Source: Myxococcota bacterium
Lineage (GTDB): Bacteria > Myxococcota_A > UBA796 > UBA9615 > JAKLKC01
Assembly: GCA_023150875.1 (NCBI GenBank)
Contig: JAKLKC010000044.1
Coordinates: 1 to 57,621, forward strand
DNA length: 57,621 nucleotides
Direction: 5' to 3'
In this document: in pieces, positions 23,657 through 32,910 of the stretch
How positions within the stretch are numbered: the stretch's first letter is position 1
Layout: each line of letters starts with the position of its first letter
Made by a program: the position numbers and the translations under genes
The notes under the pieces: generated by a model
What the model was told of the DNA's origin: nothing
Databases searched by the model: none
Seen by the model: only the letters and a program-made list of their open reading frames with translations

Positions 23657-25177
23657 CTACCCGAGGTGCTGGTGCTGGGGGTCGGTGACGGGGTGGGAGT
23701 GGGCGATCCCGGTGAAGGTGTGGGTGTGGGCCGCCTGCGTCAGGGTCCGGTCGGCGGCGTAGACCGCGACGAAGCGGCGGGCACCGTTCGGGGCGGTGGT
23801 CGGGGTCACGGCGGAGTTCGTGCCGTCCCAGGTGCTCGCCTCGGTGATGCCGTCGACGGACAGCTCGCCGACGCCCCGGGTGTTGAAGTCCTTGACCCGG
23901 GGGACGGCCGCCGAGCCGACCCCGAGCTTCGAGGCCCGGCCGATGCTCGCCCCGGCGGCGTTGGCGCCCACGGCGCCCTTCGAGGCGGAGGTGACGGTCT
24001 TGAAGACCTTGGTCCCCACCACGGTGGCGCCGGGGTTGGCGACGATGACCTCGTTGACCGCCTGGTCGAACTGGTCGGTGCCGTTGACGGTCACGTTGCC
24101 CCCGTCCCAGCCGGCGGCGAAGGCGATCTGCACGGCGCGGGGGACGTCGGGGTTCGCGAAGGGGCCGGGGAAGTCATTCGCAGCGTCGTTCCCGGCAAAG
24201 GCGGCGTGGACGGAGGTGGTGTCGGGCGCGGCGGGCGTCCCGAGGTCCTGGGCCATCGACAGCACCGCGGCGGCGATGGCGGGCGTCTGGTTGTCGAGGG
24301 TGCCGGCGGCGGCGGCGTTGCCGACGGTGACGCCCGTCGCCGCGGCGCGGGTGGCGGGCGGGGCGTCGGGCTGGGCGTCGAGCAGCGCGTAGACGCTCGC
24401 GGTGGCGGTCACCTGGGGGTTGCCGGCGCCGTTGCGGTGGGCGATGCCGACGACCACCCGGACCCGGGGGAGGATGGGGCCGACGGCGGCCTCGTCGAGG
24501 TAGCCGGTCAGCAGGCCCAGGTTGTCGGTGGCGTCGAGGAAGAGGTTGCCGGCCCCGGCGTTCGCCCACGGGCCGGCGGCGCCGATGGCGTGGTCGACGC
24601 GGCAGTCGAGGTTGGCGTTGGCGGCCCGGGCGGTGACGTCGAGGGCGGCGCGGAGCTGGGCCCCATCAAAGTCCACCGGGAGCAGGAAGGCGTACTCCTT
24701 CCGGGACCCGTCGCCGTTCGAGGCGAGGGCGGCGTCGGCGTCGAGGAGCTGGAGGGAGGGGGCCTGCTTCGGGTGGGCGTAGCTCTCCCAGGTCAGGGCG
24801 GGGACGGCGGTGAAGGTCACCTGGGGGTTGCCGGCGCCGAGGCGGCTCGTCACCGTCAGCAGCACCCGGAGGAAGGGCAGCAGGGGACCGGCGCTCCGCG
24901 CGCTCGCCGCCCCGGACAGCAGGGCGACGTTGTCGGTGGCGTCGTTGACCTGGGCCGCGGCGCCCACGTTGGCCCAGGGCCCGGCGGCCGAGGGCCCGTG
25001 CTGGAGCTGGGCCTGGATGTCGCAGTTGGCGTCGCGGGCGGTGAGGGGAAGCACCACGCGGACGCGGGGCGCCGAGAACCACTTCAGGGGGCCGAGGGCG
25101 GTCTGGGCGGCGGCGCCGTTCGCCGCGCTGCGGTAGACGACGGGCTGGCCGTCGGGGGTGAGGCGGGTGTACGGCAT
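23657..25177 (-). CDS. surface/fibre-like structural protein with His-rich tip
   Basis: A 506-residue protein, Ala/Gly/Val/Asn-rich with low charge and few Cys. It holds two similar beta-rich repeats in the N-terminal half: GPWANVGAAAQVNDATDNVA versus GPWANAGAGNLFLDATDNLG. An Ala/Gly/Thr-rich middle follows. It ends AAHTHTFTGIAHSHPVTDPQ plus HQHLG. Ends with several His-x-His pairs are typical of phage fibre tips, where they coordinate metal in trimers. A particle-surface or receptor-binding role is the best guess. No collar, chaperone or attachment motif is recognised. ATG 25177 follows GGAGACCAC. Confidence 0.65.
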   Translation of the reverse strand: MPYTRLTPDGQPVVYRSAANGAAAQTALGPLKWFSAPRVRVVLPLTARDANCDIQAQLQHGPSAAGPWANVGAAAQVNDATDNVALLSGAASARSAGPLLPFLRVLLTVTSRLGAGNPQVTFTAVPALTWESYAHPKQAPSLQLLDADAALASNGDGSRKEYAFLLPVDFDGAQLRAALDVTARAANANLDCRVDHAIGAAGPWANAGAGNLFLDATDNLGLLTGYLDEAAVGPILPRVRVVVGIAHRNGAGNPQVTATASVYALLDAQPDAPPATRAAATGVTVGNAAAAGTLDNQTPAIAAAVLSMAQDLGTPAAPDTTSVHAAFAGNDAANDFPGPFANPDVPRAVQIAFAAGWDGGNVTVNGTDQFDQAVNEVIVANPGATVVGTKVFKTVTSASKGAVGANAAGASIGRASKLGVGSAAVPRVKDFNTRGVGELSVDGITEASTWDGTNSAVTPTTAPNGARRFVAVYAADRTLTQAAHTHTFTGIAHSHPVTDPQHQHLG

Positions 25178-25201
25178 GGTGGTCTCCAGGTCCCCGGGCG
25201 G

Positions 25202-26158
25202 TCAGGCCAGGCGGACGGGCGTGTCCCCGAGCTGGGGGTCCTTCAGGATGGCGGTGCGCCGGGACAGGATGTCCCGGTACAGGTCGATGGAGCCGGCGTG
25301 CAGGTGCCACTCGCGGCCCACCGCCACCCATCGCAGCCGCCCCGACGAGGGCGACTCCGGCGGGGTGGTGCGGCGGGCGCGGTCGGCGGCGCCTTGGGCG
25401 TAGGCGGCGAGGAGGTCGCGGTAGGGCACCGAGACCGCGCGGCCCGTGGCGGTGTAGGCGGCCCTCACCTTCGCCGCGACCTGGTCTGCCGCTCCGGCGC
25501 CCTGCTGGACGGCGGTGTCGAAGAACAGGGCCAGGGCCCGCTCGGTCGGGACGTTGAGGCCCCGCGCCACCTTCTCCGCCGCCCGGAGGTGCTCGCCCTC
25601 GCGGGCCACCCGGTCCTGGACCCGCTGGAACGGCGGGTGCCGGCCAGCGGCGCGGAAGCGGGAGAGCCAGGGCTCCTGCCAGAGGTGGGCGCCGTCGACC
25701 TTCGCCATCCCCCCGGAGTTGGCGGCCTGGAGGAGCGCCGCCCACGAGGGGCCGAAGACCCGCCGGAACCCGTCCGGGTCGGTGGCGTACATCTCGGCGA
25801 GCAGCCTCGCCAGCGTGCGGCGGTTCCACTGGAGGATGCCGAAGCTGACCCCGGCCCCGTCCCGGTTCGGGTTGACGGCGTCGTACCCGCCCTCGTGGCG
25901 CATCACGCGGGCGATCACTCGCGGGACCCAGGTCATGCGGCTCACCAGCGCGCCGCCCGCGTCGCGGACGGCGTCGGAGAGGGTGTCGGCGACCCGGCCG
26001 GGGAGGGAGGGTGCGTCCGCGAAGGGGCCGTTGCCGGGGGGAGGTGCATCCACCGGCACCGGGCCGGCCTCTCGGCGACCCGAGGCGGCGGCGAGGACGA
26101 GCACGCCGACCGCCCCGGCTCCACCCAGGAGCAGCACGCCCCGGCTCCGGCCAGGCAT
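25202..26158 (-). CDS. membrane-anchored lysozyme-like muramidase
   Basis: A 318-residue protein. One N-terminal TM segment (GVLLLGGAGAVGVLVLAAAS, about 7-26) is followed by a Pro-rich linker. The catalytic-looking part is VMRHEGGYDAVNPNRDGAG followed by VSFGILQWNRR, the pattern of lysozyme/chitosanase-fold peptidoglycan hydrolases (Glu in HEGGY as acid). The ALALFFDTAVQQGAG segment fits the family's later helix. Its start overlaps the methyltransferase-helicase stop by one base (TAATG). It probably cuts peptidoglycan during entry or exit of the element's particle. The TM anchor suggests a particle-membrane or inner-membrane location. Confidence 0.8.
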   Translation of the reverse strand: MPGRSRGVLLLGGAGAVGVLVLAAASGRREAGPVPVDAPPPGNGPFADAPSLPGRVADTLSDAVRDAGGALVSRMTWVPRVIARVMRHEGGYDAVNPNRDGAGVSFGILQWNRRTLARLLAEMYATDPDGFRRVFGPSWAALLQAANSGGMAKVDGAHLWQEPWLSRFRAAGRHPPFQRVQDRVAREGEHLRAAEKVARGLNVPTERALALFFDTAVQQGAGAADQVAAKVRAAYTATGRAVSVPYRDLLAAYAQGAADRARRTTPPESPSSGRLRWVAVGREWHLHAGSIDLYRDILSRRTAILKDPQLGDTPVRLA

Positions 26159-29100
26159 TACGCGGCCTCCTCAGCATGGGCGGCGTCCCCCGCGGTCTTC
26201 CGGGCGGCAGCGAGCACGTCGCGGGGCAACTTGCGGCCCCACCAGTACTCCCCGGCCTCGGCCAGCTCGGTGAACTTCAGCCCCGACGCGGGCGCGAGGG
26301 CCAGGAATTCCTGCCACCCCGCGCGGTTCGGCGGCAGCACGTCGCCGTCGAGCAGGCCCCGGCCCCGGCCGACGGTCAGCTTCCCGCCGACCACCACCGG
26401 CACCTTCTGGTCGTCGACGTAGTAGGGGCTCGCCTCGGCCATCGAGCGCACGACCCGCCCGGCCATCCGCGGCCACCACTTCTCCACCCAGGCGTCGGAC
26501 GCGAGCGCCCACCCGAGCGTCGGCCAGTTGCCCCAGCGGCGCAGGTCCCTCTCGATGCGGGCGACCACGGCCTGCTCCGTGCGGGCGTCGTCGTCCTCGG
26601 GCCAGATCGGGGACAGGTGCTCGGGCCTGAGGCCCAGGGCCGCGACCTGCTCCACCTTCTGCGACGACCAGGAGGCGGACCCCGCCTCGCGGACGGCGAC
26701 CTCGGTGCCGCGCACCTTGCCGAACTCGGCGTAGGTGACCCGGTCGGGGTTGAACGGCGACGGCGTCCCGACCCGCAAGCCCTCGTACACCGGGGCCTGG
26801 CCGTCCGGGGGCACCAGCACGTCGGTGTCGCGGACGGCGTACATCCACTCGGCCCACGGCCACGCCGAGGGGTCGACCTTGGCGAGGTCCTTCAGCCGCT
26901 CCTCGCCTTCGAGCCGGAGCCGCGCCGCCTCGGTCGGATCGTCCACCCCCTCGGCCTTGCGGAACCGGGCGTTCGCCGACTTGAGCAGCCGGGCGGCGTC
27001 GGCGGCGACCTTCTTCCGCGCCTCCTCCTCCCGGCGGGCGCGCACCTCGGCGAGACGGCGGGCCGTCTTCTCCGGGTCGCGGGAGATCAATAGAAGGATC
27101 TCCTCGGGCCCCAGCTCCATCTGGGCGCCGGGGTTGTTGGTGTCCCGGGCCTGGGACTGGAGCAGCTCGGTCATCCAGCCGAGCTTCCCCTGGATGAGGT
27201 TGAACCTCAGCCCGTCCTGGCTCCGCCGCGCGAAGTAGTAGTTGATCTCGATGGTCTGCAGCGTGTTGCCCTGGCGCACCCCGCGGCCGTTCCGCTGCTG
27301 GAGGGTGGCCGGCTCCCACGGCAGGTCCAGGTGGTGGATCGCGCAGGTGCGGGTCTGGAGGTCGATCCCCTCGTAGGCGATGGCGTTGGCGATCACCACG
27401 TCGTACAGCGGCGCGAGCCCGTCCTCGGGGGCGCCGTTGAACTCCCTCGCGATCCGCTGCCGGTCGGCGGCGGCCTTGGCGGTCACGGCGTTGAGAACGG
27501 CGATCCGGCCCTCGGGTATGCCCGCCTCGACGAGGACGGCCTTGACCCAGGCGTGGGCGGCGACGTTGTCGACGAAGACGATGTGGCCGCAGGTCCGGTT
27601 GGCGGCGACCTTGCGGGTCAGGGCGTCGAACTTCGGGCTGTGGGGGTTCACATCCCCCGACTGCGCGCTCTTCCAGTCGTACCCCTCGTCCAGGTTCGGG
27701 TGGATGGCGACGAGGGCCATCCGGGCGAGCAGGCCCAGGATCACCGACTTGTCCTGGAGGCTCGTCGAGCTGAGGGCCTGCTCGATCTTCGCGACGTAGA
27801 GGTCGTACTTGGCGTCCTGGGCGGCGTCCATGTCGACCTCGACGACCTGGACCCGGGGCTCGGGGAGCTTGAGACCGACGTCCTCGGCGGTCTTGAACTC
27901 GCCGTAGCGGAAGATGGTTTCCCTGAGTTCGTGCAGGTTCTGGAACCCGGTGACGGCGCTCCGCTCCTCGACCTCCATCTTCGTGTTCACCACCGGCTTC
28001 AGCTCGATGCGCAGGTAGCGGTCGATGAACTGCTCGGGGTCGCGGATCCCCATCCGGCTCCAGGCATCATGGTCGACGTACTGGATGAGGTTGTAGAACT
28101 CCAGGGGGCTGTTCTTGGCGGGGGTGGCGGACAGCTGCACCACGCCGGCGCCGCCCGTCCTTCGGCGCACGGCGGCGCAGCGGAAGTCGAGCTGCCAGGC
28201 GCGGTTGCTGCCCTCGCCCGCGTTCCCCATGAACCGGGGCACGCCGCCCTCGCGGGCCTCGGGCAGGTACAGGTTCTTGAAATTCTGCGCCTCGTCCACG
28301 ATCAGCAGGTCGATGCCGATGTCGTCCCAGGCGATCCCGGGGTCGTACTCCCAGCCCTCGCGGATCTCCATCGTCTCGGCGACCCAGGCGGAGACGCCCT
28401 CCTTGAGGATGGCGCGCTGCCGCTCGGTCAGCGTCTTCATCTGCATCGCGTTGCGCTGGCGGAGCTTCACCTCCCGCTGGATGGCCTCGGTCTGCTCAGC
28501 GTAGGCGCGGACGGCGGCCTCGTTCATCCGCGTCCGCTCCAGGGCGGAGTAGGTGAGGAGGACCACGTCGAACTCCCCGCCCTGGAAGCGGGTCCACTTC
28601 TCGGCGCGCTCCTGCGGGGTGTCGGTGTCCGACGTCACCAGCCCCTTGCGCTCGCCCCGGGCGATCACCTTCCGCTTCGAGCCGATCACGGCGATGCGGT
28701 AGTCGGGGAGGACGCGGCGGATGTCGGCCTCCCACTTCCACACGATGCTGTTCGGGACCAGCACCACCGGACGGCGGCACCAGCCCTCCTGGCGGGCGCG
28801 GGCGAGGACGGCGATCCCGGTGTAGGTCTTGCCGACGCCCACGTCGAAGGCGACGAGGCCGCCGCGGTTGGCGAGGACGCGGCGGGCGCCCGCGATCTGG
28901 TGGGGGTGGAGGCGGGGGCCTTCCTTCGCCCACCTCACGATGTGGAGGGGTTCCGAGGCGTAGGTCGGCGCCTTGAAGCCCTGGAAGGAGCGGTTGTACG
29001 CCTCCTCGACCCGCGCCCGCCGGCCCTCGTCGGCGCCGATCCACGCGCGGAAGGACTGGTCCCACTCGGCGGCCTTCTGGAGGCGCACCTCGTCGATGTT

Positions 29101-31245
29101 CTCGTCCTTCTTCTTCTTGGGCGAGAAGACCGTCTTGTCGTGGTTGATCCAGCCGATGCACCAGATGGTCTCGGCCCCGAGGTCGGTGGAGCCCTCCTCG
29201 ATCTCGGCGTACTCGACGCCGGAGGGGACGACGAGCCCACCGTCCCTCACGAGGTGGACGGGGCCGTAGTACTGGTTGAGGGTGGCGGAGAGCCAGCCCT
29301 CGACGAGGTCGAGCGGGATCCAGCCCTGCCGAGGGGAGACCCCGCCGATGTCGTCGTAGACGGCGGGGGCGATCTCCTGGAGGAGCCTGCGGGCCTGGGC
29401 GGCGGCGGTCTCGTCGCCGCCGTCGGCGCGGGCCCGGGCGCGGTCGTACCGGGGCCAGAGGTGGCCGGTGTAGTAGTGCTCGCCGGGGACGAGCTGGTCC
29501 CAGGCGTCGCCGTCCCGGCACCAGCCCGAGGCGAGCACCGCCGCCACCGCGGCGTCGGGCTCCATCGTCCCGCCGGCCTTGCGGTGGAAGGCCAGGAGCC
29601 GGTCGACGGGGAGGGTGCGGGCCTGGCGGTACAGCATCGCCGCCTGGGCGACCACGTCGTCGGGGCGGCCCCGGTAGCGGGGGCGGTAGACGGGCTTCGT
29701 CTCCAGCGAGGCGATCAGCTTCCCGGAACGCTGGAACGCGGACAGGAACCGCTCGGCGCCGGTGACGCCCTGGCCGGCGAGTCGCTGAAGGTCGACCTTC
29801 GCCCAGGGGTTGCCGTGGGCGCGGGACCAGGCGAGGAGCGCCTCGTGCAGCTCCGGCCAGAGGAGGGACGGCTCCTCGGAGTCCTCGGCGGCGAGGGCGG
29901 CGAGGAAGGCGTCGACCCGGAGCCCGAGGTGGACGGCCGAGGCCAGCTCCTCGGGCAGGCCCTCGGTGTCGGCCTGGACGTGGCGGGCGACGCCGACCCG
30001 GCCGCCGCGCACCGTCCGGGGCACCTCGACCGGCGCGAGCACGCACGCGCCGCACATCGGGCGCTCGACGAGGTCGGGCAGGCGGGTGAACTCCCCCTCG
30101 ACCTGGTAGCCGAAGCGGGGCTTGCTGGTTTGGTCGTCGTCCCCGGCGTCCCGCCCGACCTCGCGGCCGAGGACGTGCTCCGGGTGCTCGTCGAAGTACC
30201 GGCCCTCCAGGATGGAGCGGTCCTCCTCGGCGACCTCGGTGAGGGTGCCGCCCCGGGAGCGGAAGAAGAGGAGGTCGGTCACCAGCAGCGCGCCGGGGAA
30301 CAGCTTCGAGGGCAGCCGGTAGGCGGCGGCGAGGTGGTGGCGCCGGAGCACCTTCTCGCGCAGCGCCACGTTCCGCTCGGCGCGGCCGGTCAGGAAGCCG
30401 TAGGGGACGAGGTAGACGCCCAGGCCCCCAGGGGCGAGCAGGTCCAGGCCCCGCCGCATGAAGTAGGCGTATGCCTGCTTCTCCCGGTAGACGCGGTCGG
30501 GGTCCTCGGCGACCGCGGCGCCGCGCTGGCCGTAGGGCGGGTTCGACACCACGAGCTGGACGCGGCCCTCGTACTCCGCGGCGTGCTCCCGCACCCACCG
30601 CTCGAACGGCCCGACGTACAGCGCCAGGTCCGAGCGGATCGCCGAAAGCATCCGGGACGACAGCTCGGAGTACTCGACGGCGAGCCACTCCACCGCGTCG
30701 AACCCGGGACCGGAGAGAGCGCGGACGAAGCGCCCGATGCCAGCGGACGGCTCCAGGGCCAGGACACGGCCTCCCGCTCCGGGCAGGGACGCGAGGCCGG
30801 GCAGCAGCGGCTTCACCACCCGCGCCACCTCGGCGGCGACCTTGGTGGGGGTGTAGTACTCGTGGATGAGGCCCCGCTCCTCGGGGACGGGGAACCCAGC
30901 CGGGAAGTGCGGCGAGGCCGATTCGATGGAGAGCCCGCCCCAGCCGGAGTAACCGGCGAGGACCCGCCGGTCGGCGTCGGTCATGTCCTCGGGGTGCTTC
31001 GAGGCCGCGACCCGCATCGCCTCCAGGTTGGCGCGGGTGCGCTTCGCCGCGGTCCACTCCTCGGGCGGCAGCGCGTCGTCGTTGGCGGACGCCCGCCCCC
31101 CGAGGTGGTGGTCCAGGATCGCGACCAGCGTGCGCCGATGCCGGTACAGGAAGCCGTCCAGATAGGCGGGGGTGATCCCGACCGGCAGACGGGTCCGCAC
31201 CACCGACGAGATGCGGTCGAGCAGGACCTCGGAGGCGGCAGTCAC
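26158..31245 (-). CDS. DarB-like N6-adenine methyltransferase-helicase giant protein
   Basis: A 1,695-residue protein starting at a GTG that overlaps the upstream stop (GTGA). The N-terminal third is a Rossmann methyltransferase: EYYTPTKVAAEVARV, ALEPSAGIGRFVRAL (motif I) and VSNPPYGQRG (motif IV, near residue 234). The second half is an SF2 helicase: VAFDVGVGKTYTGIAVLARA (near 800), LLIVDEAQNFKN (near 982), VVQLSATPAKNS, and LQQRNGRGVRQGNTLQTIEI (near 1315). This order occurs in DarB-type antirestriction proteins and related plasmid/phage methyltransferase-helicases. DarB of phage P1 protects incoming DNA from type I restriction. A similar protective role is inferred from its place among particle genes. 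Confidence 0.88.
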   Translation of the reverse strand: MTAASEVLLDRISSVVRTRLPVGITPAYLDGFLYRHRRTLVAILDHHLGGRASANDDALPPEEWTAAKRTRANLEAMRVAASKHPEDMTDADRRVLAGYSGWGGLSIESASPHFPAGFPVPEERGLIHEYYTPTKVAAEVARVVKPLLPGLASLPGAGGRVLALEPSAGIGRFVRALSGPGFDAVEWLAVEYSELSSRMLSAIRSDLALYVGPFERWVREHAAEYEGRVQLVVSNPPYGQRGAAVAEDPDRVYREKQAYAYFMRRGLDLLAPGGLGVYLVPYGFLTGRAERNVALREKVLRRHHLAAAYRLPSKLFPGALLVTDLLFFRSRGGTLTEVAEEDRSILEGRYFDEHPEHVLGREVGRDAGDDDQTSKPRFGYQVEGEFTRLPDLVERPMCGACVLAPVEVPRTVRGGRVGVARHVQADTEGLPEELASAVHLGLRVDAFLAALAAEDSEEPSLLWPELHEALLAWSRAHGNPWAKVDLQRLAGQGVTGAERFLSAFQRSGKLIASLETKPVYRPRYRGRPDDVVAQAAMLYRQARTLPVDRLLAFHRKAGGTMEPDAAVAAVLASGWCRDGDAWDQLVPGEHYYTGHLWPRYDRARARADGGDETAAAQARRLLQEIAPAVYDDIGGVSPRQGWIPLDLVEGWLSATLNQYYGPVHLVRDGGLVVPSGVEYAEIEEGSTDLGAETIWCIGWINHDKTVFSPKKKKDENIDEVRLQKAAEWDQSFRAWIGADEGRRARVEEAYNRSFQGFKAPTYASEPLHIVRWAKEGPRLHPHQIAGARRVLANRGGLVAFDVGVGKTYTGIAVLARARQEGWCRRPVVLVPNSIVWKWEADIRRVLPDYRIAVIGSKRKVIARGERKGLVTSDTDTPQERAEKWTRFQGGEFDVVLLTYSALERTRMNEAAVRAYAEQTEAIQREVKLRQRNAMQMKTLTERQRAILKEGVSAWVAETMEIREGWEYDPGIAWDDIGIDLLIVDEAQNFKNLYLPEAREGGVPRFMGNAGEGSNRAWQLDFRCAAVRRRTGGAGVVQLSATPAKNSPLEFYNLIQYVDHDAWSRMGIRDPEQFIDRYLRIELKPVVNTKMEVEERSAVTGFQNLHELRETIFRYGEFKTAEDVGLKLPEPRVQVVEVDMDAAQDAKYDLYVAKIEQALSSTSLQDKSVILGLLARMALVAIHPNLDEGYDWKSAQSGDVNPHSPKFDALTRKVAANRTCGHIVFVDNVAAHAWVKAVLVEAGIPEGRIAVLNAVTAKAAADRQRIAREFNGAPEDGLAPLYDVVIANAIAYEGIDLQTRTCAIHHLDLPWEPATLQQRNGRGVRQGNTLQTIEINYYFARRSQDGLRFNLIQGKLGWMTELLQSQARDTNNPGAQMELGPEEILLLISRDPEKTARRLAEVRARREEEARKKVAADAARLLKSANARFRKAEGVDDPTEAARLRLEGEERLKDLAKVDPSAWPWAEWMYAVRDTDVLVPPDGQAPVYEGLRVGTPSPFNPDRVTYAEFGKVRGTEVAVREAGSASWSSQKVEQVAALGLRPEHLSPIWPEDDDARTEQAVVARIERDLRRWGNWPTLGWALASDAWVEKWWPRMAGRVVRSMAEASPYYVDDQKVPVVVGGKLTVGRGRGLLDGDVLPPNRAGWQEFLALAPASGLKFTELAEAGEYWWGRKLPRDVLAAARKTAGDAAHAEEAA

Positions 31246-31505
31246 AGCGTCCCTCCCCGGGCGACGCGCTCCAGCATCTCGCGGTCACGGTCGCTCAGCT
31301 CGACGCGGATGGTCAGCCGCACGCCCCGGCCGAGCAGGTACGCCCCCCACACCAGGGCGCCGTAGGGGCCGAGGGTGAGGAGGTAGTCGAGGGTCGGCGC
31401 CGCGCCGGGCACCGGGGCGGCGGGCAGGGCGTCCTCGGCTGCGAAGGCCCCGAGGCCCGACAGCAGCAGCAGCGCCGGGCCGACGAGCAGGAGGAGGGGC
31501 CTCAT
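31242..31505 (-). CDS. small two-TM membrane protein
   Basis: An 87-residue protein. A signal-like hydrophobic start (MRPLLLLVGPALLLLSGLGA, with FAAED cleavage-like end) is followed by a second hydrophobic segment (LGPYGALVWGAYLLGRGV) and a charged tail (VELSDRDREMLERVARGG). It overlaps its neighbours by 4 bp on both sides (ATGA and GTGA). Size and layout suit a holin-like or particle-membrane protein. No family is recognised. Confidence 0.75.
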   Translation of the reverse strand: MRPLLLLVGPALLLLSGLGAFAAEDALPAAPVPGAAPTLDYLLTLGPYGALVWGAYLLGRGVRLTIRVELSDRDREMLERVARGGTL

Positions 31506-32908
31506 GCCGCCGGCCTCCCCGCCAGCGCCGCCTGGATGGCGCTCGCGAAGGCGTCGAGGAGAGCCTTGTCCTTCTCCGGGTCCGCCTCGGCCGATGCGAC
31601 CGGCGCCGGAGCGGGAGCCCGCGCGGGCGCCGGGGGCCGGCGCGGGAGCTCCGTGTCGCGCACCTTGCCGGGCTTGCTGGCGCGCGGGTGGGGCGGCGCC
31701 GTTTCCGGCCGCTTGCCGGTCAGCCCGAGGGAGGTCTGCCCCGCCCCGCAGGACTTCGCCGCCCGGGCCGCCGCGAGGGCCACCTTCTCGCCGACGTGCC
31801 GCACCTGGCGGGCCGCGTCCCAGGTCCGCCCCTCGGCCAGCGCCTTCCGCGCCGCCTCGTAGGCATCCGTCGCCCGCCGGACCGCGGCGATCGCCTCGTC
31901 CCGCTCGGCGCCCCGGCATAGGGGCGAGCGGACCAGCGCCTGCCCGTGCCGGATGAGGGCGCGGGCCCGCTGGAGGTGCAGCGTGGCCTCGGCGGTCGTC
32001 TTCCACCCCCGCTCCCACTCCGCCAGCCCCGCGAGCGCCTGGGCGTCCTTGCGGGTGATCTCCGCGATCCGCCTCAGCTCCTTCGGGCCCTCGGGCAGGT
32101 CCAGCGGCGGCTCGGCGTCTGCCGGAGGCACCACCGTCACCCCCGGCATCCCCGTCAGACCGAAGCCCGAGGCGATCCCCTCCTCCACGGTCGCGGCGGG
32201 CGGCGGGGGCGCCGCCGCCTTCTTCTTGTTCTTGCGCGGGGCGGGCTCCTTCAGGCGCTCGGTGGGGTCCTTCCGCTCCCGCGGGGGGCGGAGCGGGTGC
32301 GCCTGGGCGTACTCGGCATCGACGGCGGCCCGCTTGCGGGTGTCGCGGAACGAGCACGCCTCACTGACGAGTCGCATGGCCCCGGCGACCGCCTGGTCGA
32401 TGGCCTGGCCGAGGGTGGGGACGCCCTCGCCGTTCGCCTCGCCGGCCCCGGAGAACCACCGCTCCGCCCGGCTGAACGCCCACTTCCACCCTTCGCCGGG
32501 GCGGCTCTCGATCCGGAGCGTGCCGTAGGTGGCGATCCGCCGCTCCAGGAAGAGGCGGGGCCGCTCGTCGTCGCAGAGCATGTGCCCGCGCCAGGTCCCG
32601 CGCAGGAGCGCCGGCCCGGCCTTGGGCAGGGCCTTCTGCTCCGTCCGCACCAGCGCCACCGCCTCGGCGGGGGTGATGGCGAAGGCCGGCGCCTCGGGAG
32701 CGTCCTGCCCCTCGCCCTTCCAGAAGGTCGCGGACGCGCCGCCCTTGGCGAGGTGGACGAGGACGCCCCGCGCGTTGTCCGGGCGCAGGACGAGGGCGAA
32801 CTCCCCGCCGCACGCCTTGCCGTAGGCGCGGATGAGGCGGGGGCGGTCCTCCTCGGCGCCGACGATGCTGAGCGCGAAGCGCCTGGGCTTGGAAGTCTCG
32901 GTGGCCAT
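31502..32908 (-). CDS. large hypothetical protein of the particle module
   Basis: A 468-residue protein starting MATETSKPRRFALSIVGAEE. The N-terminal half seems folded (CGGEFALVLRPDNARGVLVH, LRIESRPGEGWKWAFSRAER). A Lys/Pro-rich linker follows (APRKNKKKAAAPPPP), then a helical region (AQALAGLAEWERGWKTTAEA and further Ala-rich helices), and a Pro/Ala-rich end. No Cys cluster, TM segment or nucleotide-binding motif is seen. It lies in the tightly packed minus-strand operon between membrane-protein genes, suggesting a structural or assembly role. It is not recognised. Confidence 0.75.
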   Translation of the reverse strand: MATETSKPRRFALSIVGAEEDRPRLIRAYGKACGGEFALVLRPDNARGVLVHLAKGGASATFWKGEGQDAPEAPAFAITPAEAVALVRTEQKALPKAGPALLRGTWRGHMLCDDERPRLFLERRIATYGTLRIESRPGEGWKWAFSRAERWFSGAGEANGEGVPTLGQAIDQAVAGAMRLVSEACSFRDTRKRAAVDAEYAQAHPLRPPRERKDPTERLKEPAPRKNKKKAAAPPPPAATVEEGIASGFGLTGMPGVTVVPPADAEPPLDLPEGPKELRRIAEITRKDAQALAGLAEWERGWKTTAEATLHLQRARALIRHGQALVRSPLCRGAERDEAIAAVRRATDAYEAARKALAEGRTWDAARQVRHVGEKVALAAARAAKSCGAGQTSLGLTGKRPETAPPHPRASKPGKVRDTELPRRPPAPARAPAPAPVASAEADPEKDKALLDAFASAIQAALAGRPAA

Positions 32909-32910
32909 GG

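Noticed and set aside
22598-26422. 1,274-residue open frame on the plus strand over the methyltransferase, fibre and lysozyme genes
   Set aside because: Gly/Val/Asp-rich repetitive translation; the minus-strand genes have clear catalytic motifs and coupled starts.
27331-31365. 1,344-residue open frame on the plus strand over the methyltransferase-helicase
   Set aside because: Shadow frame; the minus-strand protein carries NPPYG, Walker A, DEAQ and helicase motif VI.
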